From the NCBI GenBank assembly GCA_940671915.1, contig CALNVZ010002974.1, positions 45,504,678 through 45,568,677 of the forward strand: a stretch of 64,000 nt of DNA. Reading direction: 5' to 3'. The number at the start of each line of letters is the position of its first letter. Position 1 is the first letter of the stretch. This DNA comes from Paracentrotus lividus. Taxonomy: Eukaryota > Echinodermata > Echinoidea > Camarodonta > Echinidae. Below the pieces are notes generated by a model. It had not been told where the DNA came from and ran no database searches. It saw only the letters and a list, made by a program, of their open reading frames with translations. Shown one piece after another: positions 23,901 to 31,259 of this stretch. Both the position numbers and the translations under genes were made by a program.

Positions 23901-24127
23901 ATCCCAGCAAACGTTAGCTTCTGATTTAACGTCATTGGCTTTTTTTCTTTTTCATCACTCTCGCTCTCACCCCGATGATCTGCTGTTGAGTTGATAGGGT
24001 TGTGTTGGATGTCATTGGGACTGCCACCTGGACTAGGATCAGATCCTAGATCTCTTTGATCATGGACTTGAATGCTGTCTCTCTGATCCTCATGATCTGC
24101 GAGAAGATTGACTTTATCGTCTGCCAT
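4587..24127 (-). CDS. SLC18B1: SLC18B1-like vesicular polyamine transporter, MFS family, complete
   Basis: Thirteen exons join without a phase conflict to 500 codons. In gene order they are 24127-23837, 23070-22975, 21055-20982, 19172-19025, 18376-18308, 17874-17787, 11515-11370, 10734-10630, 8162-8071, 7220-7125, 6246-6172, 5126-4983 and 4665-4587. The product should be a 12-helix major facilitator protein. Family knowledge: vertebrate SLC18B1 is a proton-driven vesicular polyamine carrier. Recognisable blocks are AEKKGVTPAETGLVFG (residue 98 on), GLGFALGPPLGSFLYG (about 211), SSCLGFSDPTLSL (about 284) and FLGPTLGGALVDQIGFDW (about 429). The length is near the human protein (about 456) plus a longer charged N-terminus. 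Exon 7 is flanked by broken copies of itself, and most introns carry transposons. A plain SLC18A (VMAT-like) assignment is less likely because the AEKKG and GFSDPTLSL blocks fit SLC18B1. Confidence 0.92.
4983..5126 (-). CDS. SLC18B1: SLC18B1-like exon 12 (last transmembrane helices)
   Basis: It encodes SFLGPTLGGALVDQIGFDWS and a hydrophobic helix FAGGCFIVVIVISLFGVW. This matches the conserved MGPTLGGFLYEKIGFEW block of the human protein as I remember it. The donor is GTAGGT and the acceptor TTTACAG. Confidence 0.9.
5640..6041 (+). mobile_element. 3' end of a poly(A)-tailed retrotransposon
   Basis: An open frame (5640-5873) ends in a basic, Glu/Arg-rich stretch that resembles the extreme C-terminus of a non-LTR reverse transcriptase; the family is uncertain. 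After the stop come about 130 AT-rich bases, an AATAAA signal near 6008 and an A12 tract at about 6029-6040. That is the structure of a reverse-transcribed 3' end. It lies in the intron between exons 11 and 12 of the transporter. Confidence 0.5.
6172..6246 (-). CDS. SLC18B1: SLC18B1-like exon 11
   Basis: It encodes WYGLPEDLGTQSIVSGLFNG and AFSL, with split codons at both ends. This corresponds to the FEEGLSTLGLVSGLFSA block of the vertebrate protein. The donor is GTATGT. Confidence 0.9.
6952..7111. mobile_element. Foldback MITE with about 45-bp inverted ends
   Basis: The left arm reads GGCCCGTATTCTAAACC and then AAACTGAGTTTATATGAGTT. The right arm is its inverse and ends GGTTTAGAATGCGGGCC. 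The centre is about 65 bp and carries CATCAGACAAAG. The right end lies 13 bases inside the intron that follows exon 10. Confidence 0.8.
7125..7220 (-). CDS. SLC18B1: SLC18B1-like exon 10
   Basis: It encodes a membrane segment, QVWIVSLSLALLGLSIGIGL then MPAFLDILITT. This is equivalent to the LSAGMSIIPTFPEIL helix of the vertebrate protein. The donor is GTAAGT and the acceptor TTTACAG. Confidence 0.9.
7305..7624 (+). mobile_element. Penelope-like element fragment (GIY-YIG endonuclease end)
   Basis: The frame at 7307-7624 contains DREDRWFERGVKEAIYIRAQ, then PSLNRDGGRYKLPRVYDPIL. This is the conserved C-terminal block of the GIY-YIG endonuclease in Penelope-like retroelements, and of related invertebrate ORFs. 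The reverse transcriptase is missing, so the copy is truncated. It lies antisense in the intron between transporter exons 9 and 10. Confidence 0.65.
8071..8162 (-). CDS. SLC18B1: SLC18B1-like exon 9
   Basis: It encodes KVTRIMMVIGFWITGVSFML, then IGPSPLLDLP, a membrane helix matching the LLGPVPIL segment of vertebrate SLC18B1. The acceptor TGATCTTTCAG is only 27 bases from a MITE end at 8192. Confidence 0.9.
8192..8490. mobile_element. piggyBac-type MITE (TTAA-CCCTTTA ends), copy 1
   Basis: It starts TTAACCCTTTACCACCTG and ends with a diverged inverse, AGGTGCTTAAGTGTTAA. It shares most of its length, inverted, with 42393-42676 and 43720-44013, including AAACCCTTTCCGTTAGGGAG or its complement. 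TTAA target sites and CCC ends are typical of piggyBac elements. Confidence 0.75.
8529..9868 (-). mobile_element. 5'-truncated non-LTR retrotransposon with (GATA)n tail
   Basis: Read on the minus strand, 9863-9720 encodes QLFHRHKILKLQDIYQIQLG and 9356-9090 encodes HQYATRNASALHLPKVRT, then GPRFWNSLDNKIK. These are typical C-terminal blocks of CR1/L2-clade reverse transcriptases. The element ends in GATA repeats (about 8531-8558). About 330 bp of unrelated A/C-rich sequence (roughly 9370-9715) splits the two coding parts. It lies in the intron between exons 8 and 9. Confidence 0.7.
8957..9008. repeat. (CAA)n microsatellite
   Basis: About a dozen CAA/AAC triplets lie within the LINE 3' region. 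A shorter run occurs near 9700-9720. Confidence 0.9.
10630..10734 (-). CDS. SLC18B1: SLC18B1-like exon 8
   Basis: It encodes PPLGVSPSVVGYLFLLIGGV, then YALFAPIWGYVADKK. The end matches the MFS loop motif (G-x-x-x-D-K-[RK]) seen as GLLSDKR in the vertebrate protein. Both ends are phase 0. Confidence 0.92.
11370..11515 (-). CDS. SLC18B1: SLC18B1-like exon 7, the intact copy
   Basis: It encodes a cytosolic loop STSKKEKTGS, a helix MLAVLKIPAVWIVLLPVIWG and SSCLGFSDPTLSLHLTS. Only this copy of the duplicated exon keeps the conserved SSCLGFSDPTLSL block and a good donor (TCG|GTAAGT). The acceptor is a tandem AAGCAG (exon start 11515 or 11512). Both choices keep frame and differ by one residue. Confidence 0.88.
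11621..11730 (-). pseudogene. Broken exon-7 copy with frameshift
   Basis: It is homologous to exon 7 from the acceptor to the WGS codons. One inserted base (CAGGTAATC against CAGGGATC) disrupts the frame, and no donor follows. Confidence 0.75.
11835..11950 (-). pseudogene. Truncated exon-7 copy
   Basis: The acceptor region and the MLAVLKIPAVW helix codons are kept. After the WGS codons the sequence runs into intron repeat (TTTATATCCACTTGG) instead of CLGFSDPTLSL. It carries a small insertion of CATGTAG near the acceptor. Confidence 0.75.
12801..13799. repeat. Inner palindromic module of the left arm
   Basis: It starts AAAGGTTGGATATTATTATT and ends with AAAAATCCAACCTTT. The two halves pair around a core hairpin, AGCCTTGTTATGAAGGCT (about 13309-13326). 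Paired landmarks include CACGAAACGCG near 13075 and CGCGTTTCGTGG near 13540, and two 'AATCTAG' boxes. Confidence 0.75.
13800..14764. repeat. Foldback spacer with degenerate GTCGGTCT repeats
   Basis: The central loop holds diverged units of the form CTGTCGGTCTCGTGGGCCT between about 14020 and 14260. It also has a duplicated block TATATTTGTCT(G/C)TAGCAGCAGG at 14269 and 14337. No coding signal is apparent. Confidence 0.6.
14765..15775. repeat. Inner palindromic module of the right arm
   Basis: This is the inverse of the left module. It begins AAGGTTGGATTTTTATC, has a core TTCAGCCTTCATAACAAGGC near 15220, and carries the same GAAACGCG boxes. Confidence 0.75.
16585..16690 (-). pseudogene. Truncated exon-7 copy beyond the foldback
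   Basis: Its frame reads MLAVLKIPALWIVLLPVIWG, then leaves homology after SS. The upstream acceptor-like AG is retained. This outermost unit would be met first by the splicing machinery but has no obvious donor. Confidence 0.75.
16875..17230. other. Possible LINE 3' UTR remnant
   Basis: TTTGATATCACTTTATTGAG opens an AT-rich stretch that resembles the antisense 3' end of a LINE, like the TTTATTGG start of the element near 8560. No coding part is seen. Weak evidence. Confidence 0.2.
17675..17824 (-). repeat. 75-bp tandem duplication of the exon 6 donor region
   Basis: Two units begin GGACAAGAACT at 17675 and 17750. Both contain the exon tail ACGTAAGCTTGG(T/C)AG and a splice donor. The upstream unit in gene order is the real exon end. 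The second is a decoy 75 bp into the intron with a better donor (GTAAGT against GTGAGT). Confidence 0.8.
17787..17874 (-). CDS. SLC18B1: SLC18B1-like exon 6
   Basis: It encodes IGGYKLPFIVLGCTAMTISL, then VDIFILPSL. The GYKLPFIVLGC part matches GYEVPFIVLGC of the vertebrate protein. It ends with one base of a split codon. Confidence 0.92.
18308..18376 (-). CDS. SLC18B1: SLC18B1-like exon 5
   Basis: It encodes GMLEMFSGLGFALGPPLGSF and LYG, the SLC18-family helix 5 signature (FSGLGxxLGPPxGGFLY). Both ends are phase 0. Confidence 0.93.
19025..19172 (-). CDS. SLC18B1: SLC18B1-like exon 4
   Basis: It encodes FLDKIDGKTTFLTYCFVIRI, then VESLGFAGAITAGMSICATI and FPDNIAQMS. This parallels LDRVPDGPVF...CFLVRVMDAVSF...AFPNNVATV in the vertebrate protein. 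The donor is GTGAGT. Confidence 0.93.
19387..19740 (-). CDS. hAT-type N-terminal zinc-finger ORF fragment
   Basis: The frame contains a basic start (PPAKKAKQSYEKRRERHF), then VPKWKTEFPWIDFNEDDNTM and KCGVC, and later SKLKTHL. This is the pattern of the TTF/BED-type zinc finger found at the N-terminus of hAT transposases and domesticated ZNF862-like proteins. The frame has no catalytic domain. It lies inside a putative hAT element in the intron between exons 3 and 4, in the same orientation as the host gene. Confidence 0.5.
   Translation of the reverse strand: MHAGFGLPLSSGIGNMDCPPAKKAKQSYEKRRERHFVPKWKTEFPWIDFNEDDNTMKCGVCVHFPAIADMKSAMLKFWASGNIVRASKLKTHLPDRASGEKNSCSTLWCTKYSFLRL
19420..20796. 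mobile_element. hAT-like non-autonomous element, 1.4 kb
   Basis: The ends are CAGGGTGCTACAAG and, inverted, CAGGGCGCGACAA. CAGGG ends are usual in hAT elements. Subterminal hairpins built on CTTGCCC/GGGCAAG lie near 19444, 19483, 20704 and 20735. An 8-bp target duplication is not clear (GTGCACCA against ATGACACC). The right half (about 20240-20560) is markedly GC- and CpG-rich compared with its surroundings. Confidence 0.6.
20562..20632. repeat. Tandem duplication of about 34 bp (CGATCGATCTCGCTTC)
   Basis: Two copies of GAAAACGAACGATCGATCTC, followed by GCTTCTGGATTTT, lie next to the CpG-rich part of the hAT-like element. Confidence 0.85.
20982..21055 (-). CDS. SLC18B1: SLC18B1-like exon 3
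   Basis: It encodes LPVIGGKFMFLSGSFVAAGC, then NLLF. It matches the IGAKFMFVAGMFVSGG helix of the vertebrate protein. It ends with two bases of a Gly codon. Confidence 0.92.
21353..21470. repeat. Small inverted repeat (AAGAGTAATGATCAACTGCAA)
   Basis: TAAAGAGTAATGATCAACTG at the left pairs with CAGTTGATTGTAACTCTTA at the right. Similar words occur in the MITE at 53363-53627. Confidence 0.5.
21520..21785. mobile_element. Palindromic MITE, copy 2
   Basis: It has the same ends as 484-726: GAGACCAACCCTACGGAATA at the left and TTCCGTAGGGTTGGCATCTC at the right. The inverted ends continue inward as CATTAGAAATTAG. It lies in the intron between exons 2 and 3. Confidence 0.75.
22975..23070 (-). CDS. 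SLC18B1: SLC18B1-like exon 2 of the coding series
   Basis: It encodes 32 residues from AEKKGVTPAETGLVFGVFAI to FWGKY, the helix 2 region with the A-E-K-K-G sequence conserved in SLC18B1. Both ends are phase 0. Confidence 0.94.
23143..23552. repeat. Foldback of degenerate TTTGGTCTAATT units, copy 1
   Basis: The left half has many spaced copies of (T/C)TTGGTCTAA(T/A). The right half has the inverse, ATTAGACCA or ATTAGACAAA. The halves meet near 23290-23400. A second such element lies at 31885-32319. Spacing between motifs is irregular, about 15-25 bp. Confidence 0.65.
23837..24127 (-). CDS. SLC18B1: SLC18B1-like first coding exon
   Basis: It encodes residues 1-97: an acidic, hydrophilic N-terminus (start MADDKVNLLADHEDQRDS) followed by helix 1 with MSFSVLAPFFPYE. 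The ATG at 24127 is the first in the exon. The exon itself begins at 24173 after a strong acceptor (TTTCCTGTTCTTTTATAG), giving 46 bases of 5' UTR in this exon. Confidence 0.92.
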
Positions 24128-24831
24128 GTTGACTAAGCTTCACAATATCTGCTTGGGTAGACTTTATTTAGATCTATAAAAGAACAGGAAAGAAATTATT
24201 TAATGCGAAAACAGGGAGGGGAATTGAATTCCTTTAATTTAGGCATTACCACTAGCTGTACGGATTTCCCTGCCTTTTCCTTACATAAGAACTTTGTCTT
24301 TTAGCAAAAGAATAACGTAGGTTACTACTACGAGTATTAAGTCACTAAACTATTTCCTTTTTTTCTGTCTTAAAAAATGCAACAGAACCTACAAATATCT
24401 GGATATGGATCTATAAGTATAACTAGAATTACAGCACGGCGCTAATGCAGTTTCGTATCCCCTACACACCACCATCCTACCTGGCCCTCACCTCTCGCAC
24501 AGGAAACGAAACGGAATTCTTAGCACCCACACTCCACAACACAGCACTCTAATTTAAATAAACAACAAGGCCAACAACATTTATCTTTAAGATCTTAAAA
24601 AATTAAGAAAAGTCTTCGTTGACCCTACGTTTAAAGAATGAAATAACATTATATTTAGAATAAAAATGACACAGGCCTCTTATAATCTCATGAGTCATGA
24701 TCTAACTTTTTAGAAATCCCAGCCACAAGTCAAGATCCATGTAGGCCTACGGATTTAGCGTTATCCAGGCCAGAGATAACGGCCAAAATTAAGTCACTGA
24801 ACCGTCTCATCGGGGAAGAAAGAGCTAGATC

Positions 24832-25066
24832 TGAAAAGGGTTAGAATATACAAGCTAAGAACAGATTCCAGACAGGATAGTTTTAAGTCCAAACAACAAT
24901 AAATGTATCTTTATTCTAACGACTCTTGAATCAAAACCATAGCTGCCGCTAGCTTTTCCCAAAGTCACTTCCTTCTCTACACAGTCTGTTCTCCTAATCA
25001 CAAGGTAACCCGATCACTCGAGTGCTAACAATTATGTGGCACGTATTTGATATCTAATCCCTTACA
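24832..25066 (-). repeat. 3' LTR
   Basis: It is 235 bp and differs from the 5' LTR by two single-base indels (near 24918 and 25039). Read in the sense direction it contains AATAAA, a candidate polyadenylation signal. Confidence 0.92.
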
Positions 25067-25080
25067 TTCTCCTCCACCAA
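25067..25080 (-). other. Polypurine tract of the retrotransposon
   Basis: In element sense, GGTGGAGGAGAA lies directly before the 3' LTR. This is the expected position of the plus-strand primer. Confidence 0.7.
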
Positions 25081-25905
25081 ATAACCCTATATGGGTTTGT
25101 TATTTTCTCTTCTTTTTTTTCTTACTACTCTTCCTTTGTAGTACCAGCACCTATGTAAACAATCAATAGCCATATATAACACAACTATAATCAGACATGT
25201 AAATCCTTGCAACATATAAACAAAACAAATTTGCATTAAACGCACTACAACGCAAATCTGCACAACTATGCATATCAAAAAATGGTACCTGCAGAACAGG
25301 TATTATACAGTACATCACACTCTTCTAAACAACTTATAAGTGCCAGTGATATATAAGGTAATGATACTACTATCTCAAAATGCGGCTTTATGAAACATAT
25401 CATATTGTCTCGAGCTAAACTTTGAAGAACACTTGAAACATCCCAGCACAGCTGTAAGATGATCCATTACATGATGTTGACAAAGATAAAACAAGGATCA
25501 TTTTACAATCCAAAGGTCGATAGTAAATAGAGTTTACAGCATATAAAACATTCCAACAATGATAACTATCAACACAATTCTTTTTCTTCCACTTAATAGC
25601 CTGTTAAATTTGGGTCTGGATCATCTAGATTTAATCATATCCAAATAAATATTTTCCAATGTGTAATCCCAAATCTTTGAGATAATCCTGTTTTACATGT
25701 ATATATATGTCATTACATAACATGTTATTGAAGTAGCTACATGAACAGCACTGTTACATTGTAAGGAAGTGAAGAGAATCTGATAATTTACATACACCTG
25801 GACATTATCACCCATATCTTTACATTTTTAACTGTCAAATAAATCATGCACAAACATGTTTATAGGCATAAAGTATTTCACAATAATTAATATCAAGTTC
25901 AATGT

Positions 25906-25956
25906 CAAATGTCCAATGTTCAACGTTCAATGTTCAATGTTCAATGTTCAATGTTA
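25906..25956. repeat. TTCAATG short tandem repeat
   Basis: About six units of TCAATGT or TTCAATG lie between the integrase end and the 3' LTR. Confidence 0.85.
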
Positions 25957-26000
25957 AAGAATGAAGTGGATCAGTCCTCCTGTTCAAATGTCCCACAAAA

Positions 26001-26186
26001 TTACTGACACAATTTTAGTTGGTCCACATGAACTATGCGAACGACCTTTTTGTTTTGTTCGTTCACCACTTCGAAATTCACTGGTGTCAGTTTCCTTTTC
26101 ACAACATACAAATCTGACCAGCGTGGGGCCAGTTTCGACATGAAGCACTTCTTGGCATTGGAGATTGGGAAGGTCTTTACGCGCAC
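26001..26186 (-). pseudogene. Integrase C-terminal (GPY/F-like) region
   Basis: The frame includes KLAPRWSDLYVVKRKLTPVN and ends HVDQLKLC. This fits the C-terminal domain of gypsy integrases (KLxPxWxGPYxVxxxLxPVNYxI...HVDxLK). It is out of frame with the integrase core. Confidence 0.7.
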
Positions 26187-26322
26187 ACGATCTCCTTCCT
26201 TTATCTGAACCTCGCGACGCCTTTGTCATAGTTCCGCTTAGCGTTTCCTTTGGCTAGTGCGCTACGACGAGCCGTGTCCTCACTGCTGGGTTGGACTACA
26301 CCATCAGAAAGTCATTCGGTAG

Positions 26323-27186
26323 TTATTTGCAGAGGGTGTGTTGAGCCGTCTCCCAAACATTAGAAGCGCTGGTTCTACTCCAAGAGTATCGTGAGTCGAG
26401 GTGTTTAGAGCAAAGCTGAACTCGCCAAGTGTATGTCCCAAGTTCGGTGGTCCCTGATACGTACGCCTGAAGCATGGCCTTGAGGTTTCTGTTGACCCTC
26501 TCCACCCAATTGGTTTGTGGATGATATGGGGTGGTAAATACTTGTTCAACCCCCCATTCTCGACTGTGGCTTCCAGGGCCCTTGCCCTGAACTGTGGTCC
26601 GTTGTCGGAATAGGAGCTTCGTCGGTGGCCCATACCGACAGAAAATCTGCCGCACCAAACTACTAGAAACTACCTGGCTGCTCGCCGACTTGAGTGGTAT
26701 TACTTCCACAAACTTTGTGAAGTGATCTACTGCTACCAGAAATAACTCATGTCCCCATAGCTCCTGGGAAAAGGTCCCATTAGGTCCAGCCGACAATCTC
26801 CATGGTCTAGTTGAAGAGGTAGAGAGCATCTTTCCCGGTTTCTTCCGATATATTGGTTTGACCTGCTGACACACTCTACAGGCTCTAACGAAGCTGCGTA
26901 CGCTCTGTGACATTCCTTTCCAGTATAACTTTGCATACTTCAAACGGGCAAGAGTTTTCCTTCGACCAAGGTGCCCAGACGTCGGTTTTGCATGGCATTC
27001 ATTGATCAAATTTGGTGCAGTTCCCGTGGAACAAACCATACAACCGTCGTCCTTTCTAATTAGTATGTTGTTCTTCAGTTCATATTGACCAGAAATGCGA
27101 CTGTCCACATCCTTTTGTCGAAGGCCTGGAGAATGGGAAGAAGGTGGAGTCACGTCGTTGTGCATCCTGGAGAAGCTTCTCATCAA
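26323..27186 (-). pseudogene. Retrotransposon integrase, frameshifted
   Basis: The zinc-binding HHCC part is visible as HAKPTSGHLG and CRVCQQVK. The first catalytic Asp lies in VAVDHFTKFVEVIPL and the Glu in the region HPQTNWVERVNRNLK. The middle Asp (SDNGPQFRARALE) sits in another frame (26633-26304), so the DDE core is interrupted by a frameshift near 26620. Confidence 0.85.
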
Positions 27187-27494
27187 AGCTCAAAATCTGA
27201 CGGGGAAAGTCCGAGTCGTGAGGTCTGGGTAACATCTTTTCGGCAGCCTGAACAGGTGTAGATGTCCATCCTCTCCGCCTCCTCTGAGTGATACCAACAC
27301 AGCTTTGGTGGTACCAGCGCCTACAGTGGTCACAGTACACCCAGTTGAGTAGATCATCATCTGGTCGACTACAGTTGGGTCAGCACAGATATCATTGGGG
27401 TCGGTACAGATATCATCAGTCTCACATTAGGTCTTCACGGACCTCCTTCACAGCTCCCACAACTGGAGATCCTTTGCAACATCTGGAAAGAGCA

Positions 27495-28013
27495 TCAGGA
27501 ACATGGTGTTGGATCCGGGCGATACACGACCTGAAAGTTGTAGTCTTGCAGGCGAAGTACCCATCGAGCAAGTTTGCCCCCCTGCTTCCTTTTCCGAAAG
27601 AGCCAGCAGAGAGCTTGATGATCAGTCACCACCTTGCAGGGTCTTCCTTCCAAGTATGGCCTCCACTTTTCCAGGGCCCAGACAATTGCTAGACACTCCT
27701 TCTCGGTTGTACTGTAGTCTTGTTCTGCACTTGACAGGGTCCGGCTTGCATAGGCTATGGTTCTAATTTGGGAGTCTTGTCTCTGGGTAAGTATAGCACC
27801 TAAACCTACATTACTAGCACCAGTATGGACTGTAAATGACAAAGACTGATCTGGGTAGCCCAACACTGGTTCAGACATGAGAGCTTCCTTCAAGCTATCA
27901 AACACAACAGAACACTCTTCCGTCCACTCCCACTTGATGTGTTTTTTCTTCAAGGCATACAGGGCGGCTGCCTGATCAGCAAAACCCTGGCACAAACTTC
28001 TGGTACCATCCAA
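27495..28013 (-). pseudogene. Retrotransposon RNase H domain with altered active site
   Basis: The tether IKWEWTEECSVVFDSLKEAL leads into FTVHTGASNVGLGAILTQRQ, SSAEQDYSTTEKECLAIVWA and VVTDHQAL. The first catalytic Asp, normally in TDAS, is Gly (TGAS; codon GGT). The Glu (EKE) and Asp (TDH) remain. Confidence 0.88.
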
Positions 28014-28096
28014 TCATGCCTAGAAATCTCTCAAGTTCCTTGACAGAAGTGGGCACTGGATAATCTCTGATGGCAGACACCTTGTCCGGTCAGGCT

Positions 28097-28423
28097 TCAA
28101 TCCATCAGCCCCAACGAATGTCCCAGATACTCATCTCTCTGCATAGGAATTGACAACTTATTGACATTTACGGTAAGACCAGCCGTTCTCAATCTGTCCA
28201 AGACACCTCTAAGATCTTCAAAATGCTCTTGTATGCTACCAGAGAAACAGACAATATCGTCCAAGTACACGTAGCAACATTTTCCCACAAGTTCACCGAG
28301 TACACGATGCATCAATCTCTGAAAGCTGGCAGGCCCATTAAACAACTCCAAACGGTAGTACTTTGAACTGAAAAAGACCCTGTTCACACACAAATGCAGT
28401 CTTTTCCTGGTCTTCCGGGGCAA
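28097..28423 (-). pseudogene. Retrotransposon reverse transcriptase core
   Basis: It contains the catalytic YVYLDDIVCFSGS (YxDD box) and NGPASFQRLMHRVLG, then LTVNVNKL. The usual PFGLxNAP block reads RLELFNGP, so it is diverged or frameshifted at its start. The N-terminal part is in another frame (28860-28558). Confidence 0.9.
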
Positions 28424-28557
28424 CCCCCATCTGCCAATAACCGCTCTTCAAATCCAAAGAGGAAAATACCTGGGCTCCATGCAATGATTGGAGAATGTCA
28501 TCTACTGACGGCATTGGGTAAGCATCATCTTAGTGACGGAGTTTAACTTGCGATAGT

Positions 28558-28860
28558 CTATACACATACGGTAAGTGCCTCCCTTCTTTGGCACCATGAC
28601 AACTGGGAAGCCCAAGGAGATGATGACGGCTCTATCTTCCCGCTGTCTAAGAGATTGGATATCTCTTCATCCAGAGCCCTCTTCCTTTCGGGACTCATTT
28701 TATAAGGGCAGAGACGAGAGGGAACAGCATCGCCAACATTAATGTGATGTGAATCAATGTTAGTGAAACCGGGAGTATCACAAAGTACATCATGGAACTC
28801 TTCCTGGAGAGCTTCTACCTCTGCTTGCTCGATGGGGAAATATCCCTCTCCAATCCACAT
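28558..28860 (-). pseudogene. Reverse transcriptase N-terminal part
   Basis: The frame shows EEFHDVLCDTPGFT, HHINVGDAVPSRLCPYKMSP and LLDSGKIEPSSSPWASQL. This is the standard start of a gypsy reverse transcriptase (H-x-I-x-T...R-x-x-PY-x-x-x-P...G-I-I-x-P-S-x-S-PWASP). A frame change follows near 28575. Confidence 0.88.
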
Positions 28861-29189
28861 GAATTACGACTAGTATCTGTGTAATCAATGTCCAGTTCAA
28901 TTTCTGGGTTCTCTCTAGGTTGGAAGCCCAAAATGGGGAACTTCACAGGGCTTTCAGTGCACATTTAGTGCCATAACACATTTCACACAAAGTCCAAGAA
29001 CAGTTTCACTGCATAGGCAAAATCAGAACCAAGGAGAACCGGAGCTTGCAACTTTGGGCATACATAGAAATTAACCCGGGAGATACTGACCCCGACCTCT
29101 ATTCCGCACTTGTTTTCCCATAATGGATTGTGGGGGTATAGTCTACATCGATAGGGTTGTTCCCTGTTCAGGGGGATTATTGTAAAGCC

Positions 29190-29290
29190 AACTTCTCACA
29201 TAGGTCTGCCGACAGAAGAGATACTGCAGAGCCAGTATCAGCTAGGCCATATGTCTTTACGTGTTGTTAGATTCCCCGTTGAGACAACTT
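29190..29290 (-). pseudogene. Retropepsin active-site region
   Basis: On the minus strand this reads YGLADTGSAVSLLSADLCE, containing the DTG triad of retroviral-type aspartic proteases (codons at 29239-29231). Confidence 0.75.
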
Positions 29291-29499
29291 CCAACATGGG
29301 TAATCCAAGTTGTGGAACATCCGGCATGGATCCTATTTGAGGTAAGTGTTGGGTTGGTTATTTTGTATATTATCTGACTTTGTGTGTTCTGTAGATACAA
29401 AATTGCAGTTTCCAGTATGAGTTGTGTGTTGTGTTGAGGTTGGTGTTGATGTACTGGGATTCTGTGGGTGGGGGGTTGTGCTCTTAGTGGTGTAGGAGG

Positions 29500-30485
29500 C
29501 ATTTGACAATCCGCTACCTGTTGTCCTAATTGGCCACATCGGAAACAATTCTGATTGAATATTCCCCTGCGATTTGGGTTCGGAACGAGACCTTGGGATG
29601 TTGGGCGACTGTCGGCAAACCCACTTGGGCCTGTCTTTTTTTCAAGTTGGCCTCTTCCCTACGACCATCACATTGGCTCGTCTATGAAGGAGTAATTCGT
29701 CTGCCGTACGAGCCACAGCGATTAGTGAGCTTCTTTGCGCTCCTAAGTTTTAGTCTGAGTGTCTCATCTGCCACGGTACTCAGGAACTGATCAATCATAA
29801 CCAGATTGAAACATCGTTTCACTTCTGGAATATCGAGAGTGGCAGCTTTCACTTCTACCCATTTGTAGAAATTCTCCTGCAGTCGATTTGCGAATTCCTC
29901 GAAAGTTTCTTCGCTTTGTTTCATGTCGGTCTTGAATTTAACCCTATAGGCCTCCGGGGTGCGTTGATACCTGCGGAGGATAACCTGTACAACAGAATCA
30001 TAATCCTGCTTTTCCTCATCACTGAGAGAATGGAAGGCCTTCTGGGCTTTACCTGTCAAAAATGGTTCCAGCAGTTTAGCCCATTCATCCTTTGCCCTAT
30101 CCTCTGCTGACACTATTCTTTCAAATGTTTGGAGGTAACAGGAAATGTCATCCTCTCCTGTAAGTCTATGGAGCCCGGGCAACCTATACCTGCCCGCTGA
30201 CTTTGACCAACAGTCATCTTTAACAGAGACTCGCATAACTGCTTTGTCTCTAGGGAACGGGAAACCTCACATCGCCTTCATGACTCGAGCCAGATCATCG
30301 GCACTCATGCCCGACTGACTAGTCTGAGGAGGCGGTGAGGTCTCCTCAATCATCTGCGGGAGCTGATTTAGACATTCAATTCGCTCTTGCTTTGTCTTTA
30401 TCTTGGTAACATCGATATGGTTTAGTTCACAAAGCCTACCTATATAATCACTAGTGAAATGGCTGAGATACATAGTACGATCCAT
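29500..30485 (-). pseudogene. Retrotransposon gag, frameshifted
   Basis: The first part (30485-30267) begins MDRTMYLSHFTSDYIGRLCE. The capsid-like part continues in another frame (30236-29682) with LHRLTGEDDISCYLQTFERI, WAKLLEPFLTGKAQKAFHSL and FEEFANRLQENFYKWV. A single zinc knuckle near 29548-29507 reads CFRCGQLGQQVADC, with Gln where CX2CX4HX4C requires His. At least two frame breaks separate these parts. Confidence 0.85.
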
Positions 30486-30560
30486 TTTATTTATTCATTC
30501 CTTTATTTATTTATTTATTTATTTATTTATTTTTTTTTATTTTATTTTTTTTTGTTGAAA
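30486..30560. repeat. (TTTA)n / T-rich microsatellite
   Basis: A run of TTTA units and T tracts lies just upstream of the gag start, within the retroelement 5' leader. Confidence 0.85.
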
Positions 30561-31239
30561 ACTACGCCTCATCTATTATATTATATATCTATTAATCTTG
30601 ATCTAGAATCTAACTTAGTTTTTTTTAGACTTTCATTGATGTATGATGTGGGGGTGTGTGTGTGTGTAACTGTTACGATTTGTTTTGTTCTGTTAATTAT
30701 TTTGCCTTTGTTTATTTTATTTAGTAGGCCCTACTTCTTAGTTTTAACCTTTTTGTTTTTTGGTTGTGCTTTCTGTTAAACCCTATATCTAATGAGATCT
30801 GATAGTCTTAGTTAAGCTTTAACTTCATTTAAGTCAACTTGTTTATTTTAATCAATTTAAACCATGTAACGTTAACAAGTTAAACTGATTTAGGTTTCAA
30901 TGATGCTAGATTTCTTTCCAAGTTTCTGGCTATATAGCCTAGACTCTAAATAAGCCTATACAGATTTCTATGCAAATCAAACCCATTAAAATTTTCTGAA
31001 TGAAAATTTCGGACTCGACCAATACTCAAAAATATCAATCTCACAAACAGCAGGGAAAGCACATTTTAAATAGTTACCGTCGTTGGATGACACCACTATA
31101 ATAAACCCGGAAGTGGAAGCAACTCGGGGGACGAGCTATTCAATGCACGGTGCAGTGCAACACGATAATGGAGAAACAGCCACAGTCACAGATAAACATG
31201 AACAATCCATAAAAATCTTCCTTGCCTGCTAACATCATA

Positions 31240-31257
31240 ATCCTGCCGACTACGCCA
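31240..31257 (-). other. Primer-binding site matching tRNA-Ser
   Basis: In element sense the 18 bases TGGCGTAGTCGGCAGGAT start two bases after the 5' LTR. They are complementary to the 3' end of eukaryotic tRNA-Ser (ATCCTGCCGACTACG plus CCA) as I recall that tRNA. Confidence 0.8.
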
Positions 31258-31259
31258 GA

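Noticed and set aside
31240-31257. A possible tRNA gene fragment
   Set aside because: Only the 18 bases of a primer-binding site are present; there is no cloverleaf around it.
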